DNA of 64,000 nt, taken from NCBI RefSeq assembly GCF_002776695.1, contig NZ_LFJC01000003.1, positions 521,588-585,587 on the forward strand. The letters are read 5' to 3'. Every line of letters begins with the position of its first letter. Positions within the stretch are counted from its first letter, which is position 1. This document shows, piece after piece, positions 43,994 to 52,961 of this stretch. The stretch comes from Bradyrhizobium nitroreducens (GTDB lineage: Bacteria > Pseudomonadota > Alphaproteobacteria > Rhizobiales > Xanthobacteraceae). The notes under the pieces are model-generated. The model made no database searches. It was given only the letters and a program-made list of their open reading frames with translations, and had not been told where the DNA came from. Both the position numbers and the translations under genes were made by a program.

Positions 43994-45289
43994 TCAGACC
44001 TTCTGCGAGATGCGCAGCGCCTGCGCGAGATCGTCGATGATGTCGCTTGCCGTCTCGATGCCGACCGACAGCCGCACCAGCTCTTCGCCGATGCCGGCCG
44101 CCTTGAGCTGCTCGGCATCCATCTGCTGATGCGTGGTCGAAGCCGGGTGGATCACCAGCGTCTTGGCATCGCCGACATTGGCGAGATGGCTGATCATGCG
44201 CAAGCTCTCGATGAACTTGCGCCCCGCAGGACGGCCGCCCTTGATGCCGAAGGAGATGATCGAGCCGGCGCCGCGCGGCAGCAGCTGCTTGGCCAGCTGA
44301 TAATCCGCGTGCGTCTCCAGCGAGGGATGCAGCACCCAGTCCACGGCCTTGCTGGATTTCAGTGCCTCGAGCACGAGATGCGTGTTCTGCATGTGCCGGT
44401 CCATGCGCACGCCCAGCGTCTCGACGCCCTGCAGCAGCTGGAACGCGTTGGTCGGCGACAGGCAGGCGCCGAAATCGCGCAGGCCTTCGGTCCGCGCGCG
44501 CATGATGAAAGCCGCGGTGCCGAACTGCTCGTCGAAGACGATGCCGTGATAGCCGCCATAGGGCTCGGTCAGCACGGCGAATTTGCCGGAGCCGCGCCAG
44601 TCGAAGCGGCCGCCGTCAATGATGGCGCCGCCGATCGCGATGCCGTGGCCGCCGATCCATTTGGTCGCCGAATGCATGACGATGTCGGCGCCGAGCTCGA
44701 TGGGGCGGCTGAGATAGGGCGTGGCAAAAGTGTTGTCGATCAGCAGCGGAATTTTTGCCGCATGCGCGATCGCCGCGACCTCAGGGATGTCGAGCACCTC
44801 GAGCCCGGGATTGCCGATGGTCTCGCCGATCACGAGCTTCGTGTTCGGCTTGATCGCTGCGCGGAACGCGTCGTGGTCGCGCGGCTTGACGAAGCTGGTG
44901 GTGATGCCGAAGCGCGGCAGCGTGTGCGCCAGCAAATTGATGGTGCCGCCATAGAGCGAGCTCGACGCCACGATGTGGTCGCCGGCATTCAAGAGCGTCG
45001 CGATGGCGAGATGCAGCGCCGCCATGCCGCTCGCGGTGCAGATCGCGCCGACGCCGCCTTCGAGTGCGGCGAGCCGCTCCTCCAGCACGCCCGTGGTCGG
45101 GTTGGAGATGCGCGTATAGATGTGGCCGGCGCGCTCCAGGTTGAACAGCGCGGCGGCGTGGTCGGAATCCTGGAACACGTAGGACGTGGTCTGGTAGATC
45201 GGCACCGCCCGGGCGCCGGTCACGGGATCCGGGTGCTGGCCCGCATGCAGGCTCAGGGTCTCGAAGGCAGGCGGCTTTGGCGCGGGCAT
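43994..45289 (-). CDS. metY: O-acetylhomoserine sulfhydrylase / aminocarboxypropyltransferase
   Basis: 431 aa, the length of MetY rather than the shorter MetB/MetC/MetZ enzymes. PLP lysine K210 in MHSATKWIGGHG; other family blocks are YTRISNPTTGVLEERLAALEGG, ASSSLYGGTINLL and IDNTFATPYLSRP. It makes homocysteine from O-acetylhomoserine and sulfide in methionine synthesis. I looked for a SAM-II riboswitch upstream of the start and saw none. The alpha/beta hydrolase follows 4 bases after. Confidence 0.9.
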   Translation of the reverse strand: MPAPKPPAFETLSLHAGQHPDPVTGARAVPIYQTTSYVFQDSDHAAALFNLERAGHIYTRISNPTTGVLEERLAALEGGVGAICTASGMAALHLAIATLLNAGDHIVASSSLYGGTINLLAHTLPRFGITTSFVKPRDHDAFRAAIKPNTKLVIGETIGNPGLEVLDIPEVAAIAHAAKIPLLIDNTFATPYLSRPIELGADIVMHSATKWIGGHGIAIGGAIIDGGRFDWRGSGKFAVLTEPYGGYHGIVFDEQFGTAAFIMRARTEGLRDFGACLSPTNAFQLLQGVETLGVRMDRHMQNTHLVLEALKSSKAVDWVLHPSLETHADYQLAKQLLPRGAGSIISFGIKGGRPAGRKFIESLRMISHLANVGDAKTLVIHPASTTHQQMDAEQLKAAGIGEELVRLSVGIETASDIIDDLAQALRISQKV

Positions 45290-45373
45290 GCGTGGCCTCG
45301 TTTGGTCGGTCGGCGGTGGGGGCGTTGTGCCATAAAACGGAGTGCGACGTCAGCCCATTGACAGCGGTGGTGC

Positions 45374-45522
45374 GCCCGCTCTCCCCGCTTGCGGGGAGAG
45401 GGTTGGGGTGAGGGGGAGTCTCCGCGGGGACGGTGGCAGTAGGACTCGCGGAGAGTCCCCCTCACCCGGAATTCAAGCTTCGCTCGAATTCCGGCCTCTC
45501 CCCGCAAGCGGGGAGAGGCGAA
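45374..45522. repeat. Composite palindromic intergenic repeat, family B, copy 1
   Basis: Outer hairpins ctctccccgc / gcggggagag (45379-45388, 45391-45400) and cctctccccgc / gcggggagagg (45495-45505, 45508-45518) bracket an inner pair around gagtctccgcg ... cgcggagagtc and a ccggaattc ... gaattccgg hairpin. A related copy is at 51093-51214. This Cag-rich hairpin family is common between genes in Rhizobiales, from memory. Confidence 0.8.
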
Positions 45523-45546
45523 GGAGCACCGTCAGCACGTCAACGC

Positions 45547-46338
45547 TCAACCCCCGATCGCCTGCTCGATGACCTTGGCCTCCCGCAGCAGGATGTCCGC
45601 GACCTCCTGCTCCCGCCTCGGCCCGAGCCTCGTGCGAACAGCGGAGACCGTCATCGCCGCGGCCGGTTGTCCGTCGGGCGTCTTGATCCAGGTCGAGATC
45701 GATTTCGTGCCCTGGATCAGGCCGATCTCCCTCATGCCGTATCCGAGCCGCCGCGCGGCGGTGATCTCGCCAAGGACCGTCGCCATGTCGGTCTTGTACG
45801 TCTCGAACCTCTTCTCGTTGGCCGCGACGATCTTTCGCGCATCCTGCGCCGGCATCGCCGCAAGGATCGCAACACCGGCACTCGAGACGCCGAGCGGCCG
45901 GCGCGCGCCGACCTCGATCGACAGCACCTGGATCGGATAGATGCCGATCCGGCGATCGACGCACAGCGTGTCGTTGCCGGTGCGCACGGTGAGGAACAGC
46001 GTGTCGCCGATCTCGGCGGAGGCGCGTTGCAGCGACGGATTGGCAGCGATCAAGAGCCGCGACGGGCGGGGACGCGCCAGCGCCAGCTCGGGCACCTGGT
46101 TGCCGATCGCGTAGTGGCCGCTGCGCTCGTTCCGCTCGACGATGCCTTCCTCGATCAGCACGTGCACGATGCGATGCACGGTGGGGCGGGTGAGGCCGGT
46201 GGCCTGCACGACCTCGGCCAATGGCACACCGGCCTCGCCGCCTGCGGCAAGAATGCGCAGCACGGCGAGTGCGCGCCGGATCGCCTGCGCGCCCTGCCGC
46301 GGTGATGTCGCGTGACGGGCGAATTTGGTCTTGTCCAT
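45547..46338 (-). CDS. IclR-family transcriptional regulator
   Basis: 263 aa from ATG 46338. N-terminal winged helix (residues 22-85: QAIRRALAVLRILAAGG, LAEVVQATGLTRPTVHRIVHVLIEEGIV) and C-terminal IclR effector domain (95-260: SAEIGDTLFLTVRTGNDTLCVDRR, RRPLGVSSAGVAILAAM). The start codon lies inside a 21-bp palindrome (46330-46350), so it probably autoregulates and controls the divergent catabolic operon at 46468-51064. IclR regulators often bind aromatic or dicarboxylic intermediates. Confidence 0.9.
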   Translation of the reverse strand: MDKTKFARHATSPRQGAQAIRRALAVLRILAAGGEAGVPLAEVVQATGLTRPTVHRIVHVLIEEGIVERNERSGHYAIGNQVPELALARPRPSRLLIAANPSLQRASAEIGDTLFLTVRTGNDTLCVDRRIGIYPIQVLSIEVGARRPLGVSSAGVAILAAMPAQDARKIVAANEKRFETYKTDMATVLGEITAARRLGYGMREIGLIQGTKSISTWIKTPDGQPAAAMTVSAVRTRLGPRREQEVADILLREAKVIEQAIGG

Positions 46339-46350
46339 AATATGGACAAG
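46330..46350. promoter_or_regulatory. 21-bp palindrome over the IclR-gene start
   Basis: cttgtccata, one base, then tatggacaag is a perfect inverted repeat in the 129-bp divergent promoter. It covers the IclR start codon (46336-46338). It is a strong candidate IclR operator controlling both directions. Confidence 0.7.
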
Positions 46351-46467
46351 AACGCCACAATTCACTCGACAGGTAAAGCGCGCATCTGGAGATTGCGGGC
46401 CGATCGAGTTGCCTTGCGCCACGTCGGGCATTCGACATGAAATTGGAAGCGCTGCCGGGAGGTTAAC

Positions 46468-47433
46468 ATGAGATTAATCTGGATTGCCATAGCCGCTGCA
46501 GCCGCGATGCTGGCGGGGCCTGCCTCTGGCCAGCAATGGCCGGCGCGGAACGTGAAGCTGATCGTGCCTTATCCGGCCGGCGGCAATGTCGACAGCGCCG
46601 CGCGCATCGTCGCCGACAAGCTGCAGGAAAAGCTCGGCCAGCCCTTCATCATCGAGAACAAGGCCGGCGCCGGCGGCATGATCGCGGGCGAGGCGTTCGC
46701 GAAGTCGGCGCCCGACGGCTACACCCTGTTCGTCGGCGCCAACGGCCCGGTGCTGTTCGCGACCGAGATCAACAAGCGTGATGCCTATAATTGGAAGAAG
46801 GACTTCATGCCGATCTCGACGATCTCGATGACACCGCTGGTGCTCGAGGTGCATCCGTCGGTGCAGGCCAACACTTTCAAGGAATTCATCGATCTCGCCA
46901 AGCGCGAGCCCGGCAAGCTGACCATGGCCTCGCCCGGCCCCGGCACCACCAACCATCTGCTCAGCGAGCTGATGCAGGAGAACCTCGGCCTGCAATGGGT
47001 CACCGCGCATTATCGCGGCAATGCGCCTGCCATCAACGACCTGCTCGGCGGCCAGGTGCAGTTCGCGTTCGACCAGCTCACGGTCAGCCTCCAGCACATC
47101 AAGGCCGGCCTGTTCCGCGCGCTCGCCGTCACCAGCCCGCACCGCCTGAAATCGCTGCCCGACGTGCCGACCTTCGCCGAGCTCGGCTACAAGGACTTTG
47201 ACGGCCAGACCTTTACCGGCTTGTTTGCGCCCGCGGGCACGCCGGCGCCCGTCATCGACAAGCTGCACGAGGCGCTGTCTGCGATCCTGAAGGACCCCGC
47301 CGTAGTCGACAAGTTCGAGAAGCTCGGCGGCGAAGCCACGCCGATGACGCCGGACGAGTTCAAGGCCTATCTCGAGCGCGAGGACGCCAAGTGGATTCCG
47401 GTGGTGCGCAAGGCCAACATCAGGGCTGAATGA
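46468..47433 (+). CDS. Bug-family tripartite tricarboxylate transporter receptor
   Basis: 321 aa with GGGAGG upstream. Signal peptide MRLIWIAIAAAAAMLAGPASG, then the Bug fold: WPARNVKLIVPYPAGGNVDSAARI, IENKAGAGGMIAGEAFAKSAPDGYTL, DNLGG-type ligand loops and YRGNAPAINDLLGGQVQFAFDQL. Such periplasmic receptors bind carboxylates such as citrate, aromatic acids or nicotinate. The TctA/TctB membrane subunits are not in this operon, which is usual for Bug proteins. First gene of the IclR-linked operon. Confidence 0.9.
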   Translation: MRLIWIAIAAAAAMLAGPASGQQWPARNVKLIVPYPAGGNVDSAARIVADKLQEKLGQPFIIENKAGAGGMIAGEAFAKSAPDGYTLFVGANGPVLFATEINKRDAYNWKKDFMPISTISMTPLVLEVHPSVQANTFKEFIDLAKREPGKLTMASPGPGTTNHLLSELMQENLGLQWVTAHYRGNAPAINDLLGGQVQFAFDQLTVSLQHIKAGLFRALAVTSPHRLKSLPDVPTFAELGYKDFDGQTFTGLFAPAGTPAPVIDKLHEALSAILKDPAVVDKFEKLGGEATPMTPDEFKAYLEREDAKWIPVVRKANIRAE

Positions 47434-47436
47434 TCG

Positions 47437-48054
47437 ATGCGGATTGATCCGACTGAGCTCGGCGCGGAGCGCATCTATCGCCTGATGACCGGCATCGTGG
47501 TGCCGCGCCCGATCGCGTGGGTCACGAGCCTGTCAGCCACCGGCGTGCTCAACCTCGCGCCTTTCAGCGCCTTCACCTTCGTCTCGCAGAAGCCGCCGAT
47601 GCTCGCCATCAGCGTCGGCCGCAAGGGTGCTGACTACAAGGACACCGCGCACAACATCCTCGACACCGAGGAATACGTCATCCACATCGCCGATACGCCG
47701 CTGATGAACGCGGTGCACGACTCATCGATCGAGCATCCGTCTGACGTGAGCGAGGTCGAAAAGCTGGGTCTCGAGACGATCGCAAGCGAGCGCATCAAGG
47801 TGCCGCGGCTGGCCGCCGCGCCGGTCGCGATGGAATGCCGCTTCCGCCAGTGCCTGGAGTTCGGCGACGCCAAGAGCCGGCTCATCGTCGGCGAGGTCGT
47901 GATGTTCCATCTGCGCGAGGGCCTCGTGAACGACGGCAAGGTCGAGACCAAAGCGCTCGACCCGATCGCGCGCATCGGCGGTCCGCGCTACGCCCGGCTC
48001 GGCGAGATCGTGACGCTGAACACGGTCTTCCAGACTCCCAAATCGAAAGACTGA
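47437..48054 (+). CDS. Flavin reductase-like domain protein
   Basis: 205 aa, 3 bases after the receptor gene. Split-barrel flavin reductase: RLMTGIVVPRPIAWVTSLSATGVLNLAPFSAFTFVS, PPMLAISVGRKGADYKDTAHNI, and ECRFRQCLEFGDAKSRLIVGEVVMFH. It could supply reduced FMN to a monooxygenase, or act as an FMN-dependent enzyme itself. The convergent luciferase-like protein at 51234-52229 is the only candidate partner nearby. Confidence 0.85.
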   Translation: MRIDPTELGAERIYRLMTGIVVPRPIAWVTSLSATGVLNLAPFSAFTFVSQKPPMLAISVGRKGADYKDTAHNILDTEEYVIHIADTPLMNAVHDSSIEHPSDVSEVEKLGLETIASERIKVPRLAAAPVAMECRFRQCLEFGDAKSRLIVGEVVMFHLREGLVNDGKVETKALDPIARIGGPRYARLGEIVTLNTVFQTPKSKD

Positions 48055-48095
48055 GCGCGCCCGCCGCGCTGCCCGAACACCATTGGAGAACGACC

Positions 48096-48956
48096 ATGCG
48101 CCTCGTAAGCTATCTCTTGGATGGAGAGCCGCGCTACGGCGCGGCCGTCGCTGATGGCGTCATCGATCTGACCAGGCGGATCGGCCGGGACTTCTCCGAC
48201 GTGAAGGCGCTGATCGCCGCCAACGCGCTCGCCGACGCGCAGGAGGCCGTCGCCGGACAAAAGCCCGATTACGCGCTGGACAAGCTCGTCCTGCTGCCGC
48301 CGGTGCTGGCGCCGGAAAAGCTCTGGTGCATCGGCGTCAACTACGCCGAGCGCAACGCCGAATATAAAGACAATTCCGACCTGCCCAAATATCCCAGCCT
48401 GTTCGTGCGCAGCATGTCGTCGATGACGGGCTCCGGTCAGCCGCTCGAGAAGCCCAAGGTCTCCGAGCAGCTCGACTATGAGGGCGAGCTCGTCATCGTG
48501 ATCGGGCAGGGCGGACGTCACATTCCGCGCGAGAAGGCGTGGTCGCACATCTTCGGCATGACCCTGTGCAACGAGGGCACCATCCGCGACTGGCTGCGCC
48601 ACGGCAAGTTCAACGTCACGCAGGGCAAGAACTTCGATCGCTCCGGCAGCATCGGTCCGTGGATCGTGACGTCGGACGAGCTCGATCCGCGCGGGCCGCA
48701 TGACATCGTCACCCGCGTCAACGGCGAGGTCCGGCAGCAGGACACCACCGAGCGGCTGATGTTCCCGTTCGACTTCATCATCTCCTATCTCTCGACCTTC
48801 GCCACGCTCAAGCCCGGCGACATGATCGTGACGGGCACGCCGACCGGGGCGGGCGCGCGCTTCGATCCACCGCGCTGGCTGAAAGTCGGCGACGTCGTCG
48901 AGGTCGAGTCGAGCCGCATCGGCGTGCTCCGCAACACCGTCGCCGCGGAGCAATAG
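48096..48956 (+). CDS. Fumarylacetoacetate hydrolase-family protein
   Basis: 286 aa from ATG 48096 (TTGGAGAA upstream). FAH C-terminal fold: KLWCIGVNYAERNAEYKDN, YPSLFVRSMSSMTGSGQPL, LDYEGELVIVIGQGGRHI (metal-binding Glu residues) and LKPGDMIVTGTPTGAG. Family members hydrolyse or decarboxylate beta-keto or oxo-diacids such as HpcE substrates. With the HpaH-type hydratase next door it points to a meta-cleavage-like lower pathway. Confidence 0.88.
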   Translation: MRLVSYLLDGEPRYGAAVADGVIDLTRRIGRDFSDVKALIAANALADAQEAVAGQKPDYALDKLVLLPPVLAPEKLWCIGVNYAERNAEYKDNSDLPKYPSLFVRSMSSMTGSGQPLEKPKVSEQLDYEGELVIVIGQGGRHIPREKAWSHIFGMTLCNEGTIRDWLRHGKFNVTQGKNFDRSGSIGPWIVTSDELDPRGPHDIVTRVNGEVRQQDTTERLMFPFDFIISYLSTFATLKPGDMIVTGTPTGAGARFDPPRWLKVGDVVEVESSRIGVLRNTVAAEQ

Positions 48957-48959
48957 ACG

Positions 48960-49763
48960 ATGCTGGACAATGCGACGATCGAACGCCTTGCCGCGCGCCT
49001 CGACGAGGCCGAGCGTACAAAGACGCTGATTCCGATGTTCACGAAGGAATATCCGGATTTCAGCATCGAGGATGCCTACGCCGTCCAGCGGGCCTGGACC
49101 AAGCTCCAGCTCGGCCGCGGCCGCATCATCAGGGGCCACAAGATCGGCCTGACCTCGAAGGCGATGCAGAACGCGGTCGGCATCAACGAGCCCGACTACG
49201 GCGTGCTGTTCGCCGACATGTTCTATGCCGACGCGACGCCGATCCCGTTCGACCGCTTCCACGCGCCGCGCATCGAGGTCGAGCTCGCCTTCGTGCTGAA
49301 GGCGCCGCTGCGGGGGCCGGATTGCACCATCTTCGACGTGCTCAACGCCACCGATTACGTCACGCCCGCGCTGGAGATCCTGGAGACGCGCATGCACCGC
49401 GTCGATCCCGAGACCGGCAAGACGCGCAAGGTCATGGACACGATCTCGGACAACGCGGCGAATGCCGCGCTGGTGCTTGGCGGCCGGCCGATCCGCCCCA
49501 TGGATGCGGATCTGCGCTGGATCGGCGCGCTGCTGTTCCGCAATGGCGAGGTCGAGGAGACCGGGCTTGCCGCCGGCGTGCTCAATCACCCCGCCAACGG
49601 CATCGCCTGGCTGGCCAACCGCCTCGCGCCGCATGACGAGCATCTCAAGGCCGGCGAGATCGTGCTGGCGGGCTCGTTCACGCGGCCCGTCGACATCCGC
49701 CGCGGCGACACCTTCCACGCCGATTACGGCGCGTTCGGCTCGGTGTCGTGCCAGTTCGTCTGA
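48960..49763 (+). CDS. 2-oxo-hepta-3-ene-1,7-dioate hydratase-like protein (HpaH type)
   Basis: 267 aa, 3 bases after the FAH gene. Signatures [48 protein letters not shown] and [17 protein letters not shown], followed by [12 protein letters not shown], belong to the HpaH/MhpD-type hydratases that add water to 2-hydroxy-2,4-dienoates with a divalent metal. The closest functional label is HpaH, but no homoprotocatechuate dioxygenase is present, so the real substrate is open. Confidence 0.87.
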   Translation: MLDNATIERLAARLDEAERTKTLIPMFTKEYPDFSIEDAYAVQRAWTKLQLGRGRIIRGHKIGLTSKAMQNAVGINEPDYGVLFADMFYADATPIPFDRFHAPRIEVELAFVLKAPLRGPDCTIFDVLNATDYVTPALEILETRMHRVDPETGKTRKVMDTISDNAANAALVLGGRPIRPMDADLRWIGALLFRNGEVEETGLAAGVLNHPANGIAWLANRLAPHDEHLKAGEIVLAGSFTRPVDIRRGDTFHADYGAFGSVSCQFV

Positions 49764-49788
49764 ACCAGATATCGAGAGGGAGCGCACC

Positions 49789-50175
49789 ATGACACGGCGC
49801 AAGAGCATCCACATCGGCGGCTTCAAGCACGTCAACCCGATTCCGAACGCCTGCCGCATCGGCAATCTCGTGATGTCCGGCGTCATCCTCGGCCGCGATC
49901 CCGCGACCAACGCGATGCCGGAGAGCCTCGATGCCCAATGCGCCAACATGTTCGCGCATATGAAGGCGACGGTGGAGGCTGCCGGCGGCTCGACCTCCGA
50001 CATCATCAAGATGACGGTGTGGCTGAAGGACCGCGGCAACCGCGGGCCCATCAATGTCGAATGGCTCAAGATGTTTCCGGACGAGCATTCCCGGCCCGCG
50101 CGTCACGCGCTGCCGATGGACAATATGGATGGCGGCGCGCTGGTGCAGTGCGACTTCACCGCCGTGATCGACTGA
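49789..50175 (+). CDS. RidA/YjgF-family protein, possible deaminase
   Basis: 128 aa from ATG 49789 (GAGAGGGAG upstream). RidA fold: IPNACRIGNLVMSGVILGRDP, MKATVEAAGGSTSDIIKMTVWL and the C-terminal HALPMDNMDGGALVQCDFTAVI. The usual Arg that binds the imine is in SRPARHALP. Some pathway-specific members are 2-aminomuconate deaminases, which would fit the hydratase and FAH enzymes here; that is inference. Same operon, 25 bases after the hydratase. Confidence 0.85.
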   Translation: MTRRKSIHIGGFKHVNPIPNACRIGNLVMSGVILGRDPATNAMPESLDAQCANMFAHMKATVEAAGGSTSDIIKMTVWLKDRGNRGPINVEWLKMFPDEHSRPARHALPMDNMDGGALVQCDFTAVID

Positions 50176-50188
50176 GGGAGTTTTGCAC

Positions 50189-51064
50189 ATGCCGACCTAT
50201 CTGCCGTTCGATCCCAATCCGCGCCGCCCGAGCAAGGCGCCGCCGCCGAAGACCGTCGACAGCCAGTTCCACGTGCTGGGTCCGATCGAGAAATATCCGG
50301 AGCGTCCCGGCGCAGCCTATCGGATGCCGACCGCGACCTGGGAAGCGGCGCTGCGCATGCACAGGGCGCTCGGCATCGAGCGCGGCATCATCGTGCAGAC
50401 CACGACCTACGGCGCCGACCATGCCGTCGTGCTCGACGGGCTCGCGGCGATGGGCCCGAATTATCGCGGCTGCGCCAATGCGCTGGTGTTCGCGGAAGCG
50501 AACGATGCCTATCTCGCCAAGCTGCACGACGCCGGCGTGCGCGGCGCGCGCTTCAGCTTCCGCCAGGAGCTGGGCGCGGTGCTGTCGGACGCCGATTTCG
50601 CCCGCGCCATCGCCCGCATCCGCGAGCTCGGCTGGTACGCCAAAATCCAGCCGGAGAAGGACGGCATCATGTCGAGCGTCGCCAAATACGAGAATCTCGA
50701 CGTGCCCGTGCTGATCGACCACATGGCGCGCCCGGACCCCGAAGCAGGCAGGAACGATCCGAATTTGCGCAAGATGCTGGAGCTGCTCGGCAAGGGCAAT
50801 TTCTGGGTCATGCTGTCGCTCGGCGAAAAAACCTCAAAGACCGGAGCTCCTTACGACGACGTGATCCCGATCGCGCGCGCCTATATCGAGGCCGCAATCG
50901 ACCGCTGCGTCTGGGCCAGCGACTGGCCGCATCCGGTCTCGGTGAAGCAGCCGCCGAACGACGCCGATCTGCTCGAGCTGATGTACCGCTACGCCGCCGA
51001 CCAGACGGAGCTGGAGAAGATCCTGGTGCACAATCCGGCCAAGCTTTTCGGCTTTCCGGATTAG
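50189..51064 (+). CDS. Amidohydrolase-2 family protein (LigI-like)
   Basis: 291 aa from ATG 50189 (GAGGGAG upstream). TIM-barrel metal-dependent hydrolase: VDSQFHVLGP in place of the usual HxH N-terminal site, ALVFAEANDAYLAKLHDAGVRGARFSF, VLIDHMARPDP and VWASDWPHPV with the catalytic Asp. The family includes 2-pyrone-4,6-dicarboxylate lactonase. It lies last in the IclR-linked operon and may open a lactone in that pathway. Confidence 0.88.
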   Translation: MPTYLPFDPNPRRPSKAPPPKTVDSQFHVLGPIEKYPERPGAAYRMPTATWEAALRMHRALGIERGIIVQTTTYGADHAVVLDGLAAMGPNYRGCANALVFAEANDAYLAKLHDAGVRGARFSFRQELGAVLSDADFARAIARIRELGWYAKIQPEKDGIMSSVAKYENLDVPVLIDHMARPDPEAGRNDPNLRKMLELLGKGNFWVMLSLGEKTSKTGAPYDDVIPIARAYIEAAIDRCVWASDWPHPVSVKQPPNDADLLELMYRYAADQTELEKILVHNPAKLFGFPD

Positions 51065-51092
51065 AATTCGAGTTGTCGCCACAAACGCGGTG

Positions 51093-51214
51093 AACTCCCT
51101 CTCCCGCTTGCGGGAGAGGGTTGGGGTGAGGGCTCTCTCCTCCTGGGGAGTGTCCCTTTGCGGAGACACCCTCTCCCCAGCCCTCCCCCGCAGGCGGGGG
51201 AGGGGGCGCAGCTT
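51093..51214. repeat. Composite palindromic intergenic repeat, family B, copy 2
   Basis: Two hairpins, cctctcccgc / gcgggagagg (about 51098-51119) and cccctcccccgc-type near the right end, flank a ggttggggtgaggg block also found in the copy at 45374-45522. It fills the space between two convergent genes and probably works as a bidirectional terminator. Confidence 0.8.
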
Positions 51215-51233
51215 CGTCGGCGCTCGACCGCGC

Positions 51234-52229
51234 TCACATCGTCAGCCTCTCCCTTACCCCCGCCGCGATCTCGAACGAGCGCAGCCGCGCCGCGTGGTCG
51301 TAGATCTGGCCCGTGGTCATCAACTCGTCCGCGCCGGTATCGGTGATCAACGCCCTCAGCTTCGCCTCGACCACACCCGGCGAGCCGACCGCAGAGCACG
51401 ACAGCGACTGCCCCACCATAGCCTTCTCGGCCGGCGACCACAGCGCGTCCATGTCGTCGACCGGCGGCGGCAGCGGGCCCGGCGTGCCGCGGCGCAGATT
51501 GATGAACGCCTGCTGCAGCGAGGAGAATATCCGCTGTGCCTCGGCGTCGCTGTCGGCCGCGAACACGTTGACGCCAATCATCGCATAGGGCTTGTCGAGC
51601 TGCGCCGACGGCTCGAAGCGCGCGCGATATTCGCGCAGCGCCGGCATCATCATCTGCGGCGCGAAATGCGAGGCGAACGCGAACGGCAGCCCGAGCATGG
51701 CGGCAAGCTGCGCGCCAAAGGTGCTCGATCCCAATATCCACAGCGGCACCTTCGTTCCCATGCCGGGCACGGCGCGGATCGTCTGGTTCGGCTGCGCGTC
51801 ACCGAGCAGCGCCTGCAATTCCAGCACGTCCTGCGGAAAGTTCTCCGAGCTGGTGGCGAGGTCGCGCCGCAGCGCCCGTGCCGTAAACTGGTCGGTGCCC
51901 GGCGCCCGCCCGAGCCCGAGGTCGATCCGTCCGGGATAGAGCGAGGCCAGTGTGCCGAACTGCTCGGCGATGACCAGCGGCGAATGGTTCGGCAGCATGA
52001 TCCCGCCGGAGCCGACGCGGATCGTTGTCGTCCCGCCCGCGATGTGCCCGATCACCACCGACGTCGCGGCGCTGGCGATGCCCGTCATGTTGTGATGCTC
52101 GGCGAGCCAAAATCGCTTGTAGCCCCAGCCTTCCGCATGCCGGGCGAGATCGAGCGAGTTGCGGAACGCCTGCGCGGCGTCGCCGCCCTGGCAGATCGGC
52201 GCGAGGTCGAGCACGGAGAAGGGGATCAT
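51234..52229 (-). CDS. LLM-class flavin-dependent oxidoreductase
   Basis: 331 aa from ATG 52229. Luciferase-like TIM barrel: [65 protein letters not shown] and [17 protein letters not shown]. This subgroup (MsnO8/YhbW type) uses FMNH2 to oxidise an unknown substrate. It is convergent with the IclR-linked operon that contains a flavin reductase, so a two-component monooxygenase is possible. Its promoter, shared with the Tat-exported protein, has overlapping inverted repeats. Confidence 0.9.
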   Translation of the reverse strand: MIPFSVLDLAPICQGGDAAQAFRNSLDLARHAEGWGYKRFWLAEHHNMTGIASAATSVVIGHIAGGTTTIRVGSGGIMLPNHSPLVIAEQFGTLASLYPGRIDLGLGRAPGTDQFTARALRRDLATSSENFPQDVLELQALLGDAQPNQTIRAVPGMGTKVPLWILGSSTFGAQLAAMLGLPFAFASHFAPQMMMPALREYRARFEPSAQLDKPYAMIGVNVFAADSDAEAQRIFSSLQQAFINLRRGTPGPLPPPVDDMDALWSPAEKAMVGQSLSCSAVGSPGVVEAKLRALITDTGADELMTTGQIYDHAARLRSFEIAAGVRERLTM

Positions 52230-52287
52230 GGGGAGGCACCTGAAGGGGAGGGGCCGCGCGAGAATGCGCGTCTGCGGCATCACATGT

Positions 52288-52312
52288 AGTGTCGGGAGGA
52301 CACTGTTGTCCT
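52288..52312. promoter_or_regulatory. Overlapping inverted repeats in a divergent promoter
   Basis: agtgtc / gacact (52288-52304, 5-base spacer) and aggaca / tgtcct (52297-52312, 4-base spacer) overlap by 8 bases. They lie between the divergent LLM oxidoreductase and Tat-exported protein genes and could bind a repressor or two alternative dimers. Confidence 0.45.
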
Positions 52313-52445
52313 ACAGTTTGGGCGGCGACGCCATCGTTCACAACACTGTTATTGCGACCTTAGGCGCCTGTCGTCGCAACTGTGCGTTTCACGCCTGTTG
52401 TTGTAGCTTGCGAAAGCAACTGCCCCGTCGCCGGGAGGAACCGAC

Positions 52446-52949
52446 ATGACTACCGTCCTGCTCAACCGCCGGGGTCTCCTCGCTGCCGGCGGGTCCGTCC
52501 TCGCAACCGGAATTTTGGCGACCGGCATTCCCGGGCTCCTGCTGCCGGCCCGCGCCGACGGGCTCGCGCCCACCGAGTCGATGTCGGGCGGGGCGAACAA
52601 CTACCGCAAGGGCGCGGCGATCGTGGAGCGCATCGGCAAGGGCGGCTTCTGGATGAGCGGCACCGTGCGCCGCGCCGGCGATGGGGCGCCGCTCGCAGGC
52701 CAGCGCATCCAGATCTGGGCGCACACGGTCGAAGGCCAGGAGCACGAGCCGCAGAGCCATGGCGCCACGCTCACCGACAAGGACGGCAAGTTCCGGCTCG
52801 AGATGCCGCAGATCATCCCGATCTTCGGCCAGCCCCACGGCCACCTCGCCTATGACAGCGGCGAGTTCAAGACAGTGTTCCTGCGCCCGGTGATGCGCAG
52901 CGCCAAGGAAACCAGCCTAGAGGCGCACTTCGTGCTGCAGCCGGCCTGA
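52446..52949 (+). CDS. Tat-exported intradiol-dioxygenase-like protein
   Basis: 167 aa with GGGAGGA upstream. The N-terminus NRRGLLAAGGSVLATGIL (R8, R9) is a twin-arginine signal. The mature domain follows the intradiol dioxygenase core: MSGTVRRAGDGAPLAGQRIQIWA, TLTDKDGKFRLEMP and FGQPHGHLAYDSGEFKTVFLR. Two His (H131, H133) match the iron-ligand His pair, but I cannot place both usual Tyr ligands, so activity is uncertain. The adjacent heme membrane protein starts 12 bases later, suggesting a periplasmic redox pair. Confidence 0.82.
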   Translation: MTTVLLNRRGLLAAGGSVLATGILATGIPGLLLPARADGLAPTESMSGGANNYRKGAAIVERIGKGGFWMSGTVRRAGDGAPLAGQRIQIWAHTVEGQEHEPQSHGATLTDKDGKFRLEMPQIIPIFGQPHGHLAYDSGEFKTVFLRPVMRSAKETSLEAHFVLQPA

Positions 52950-52961
52950 TCGGCCCAGCGC

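Noticed and set aside
45290..45373. Possible SAM-II riboswitch upstream of the O-acetylhomoserine sulfhydrylase
   Set aside because: Alphaproteobacterial methionine genes often have one, but I could not find the conserved GATTTGAGCCG-type element on the minus strand here.
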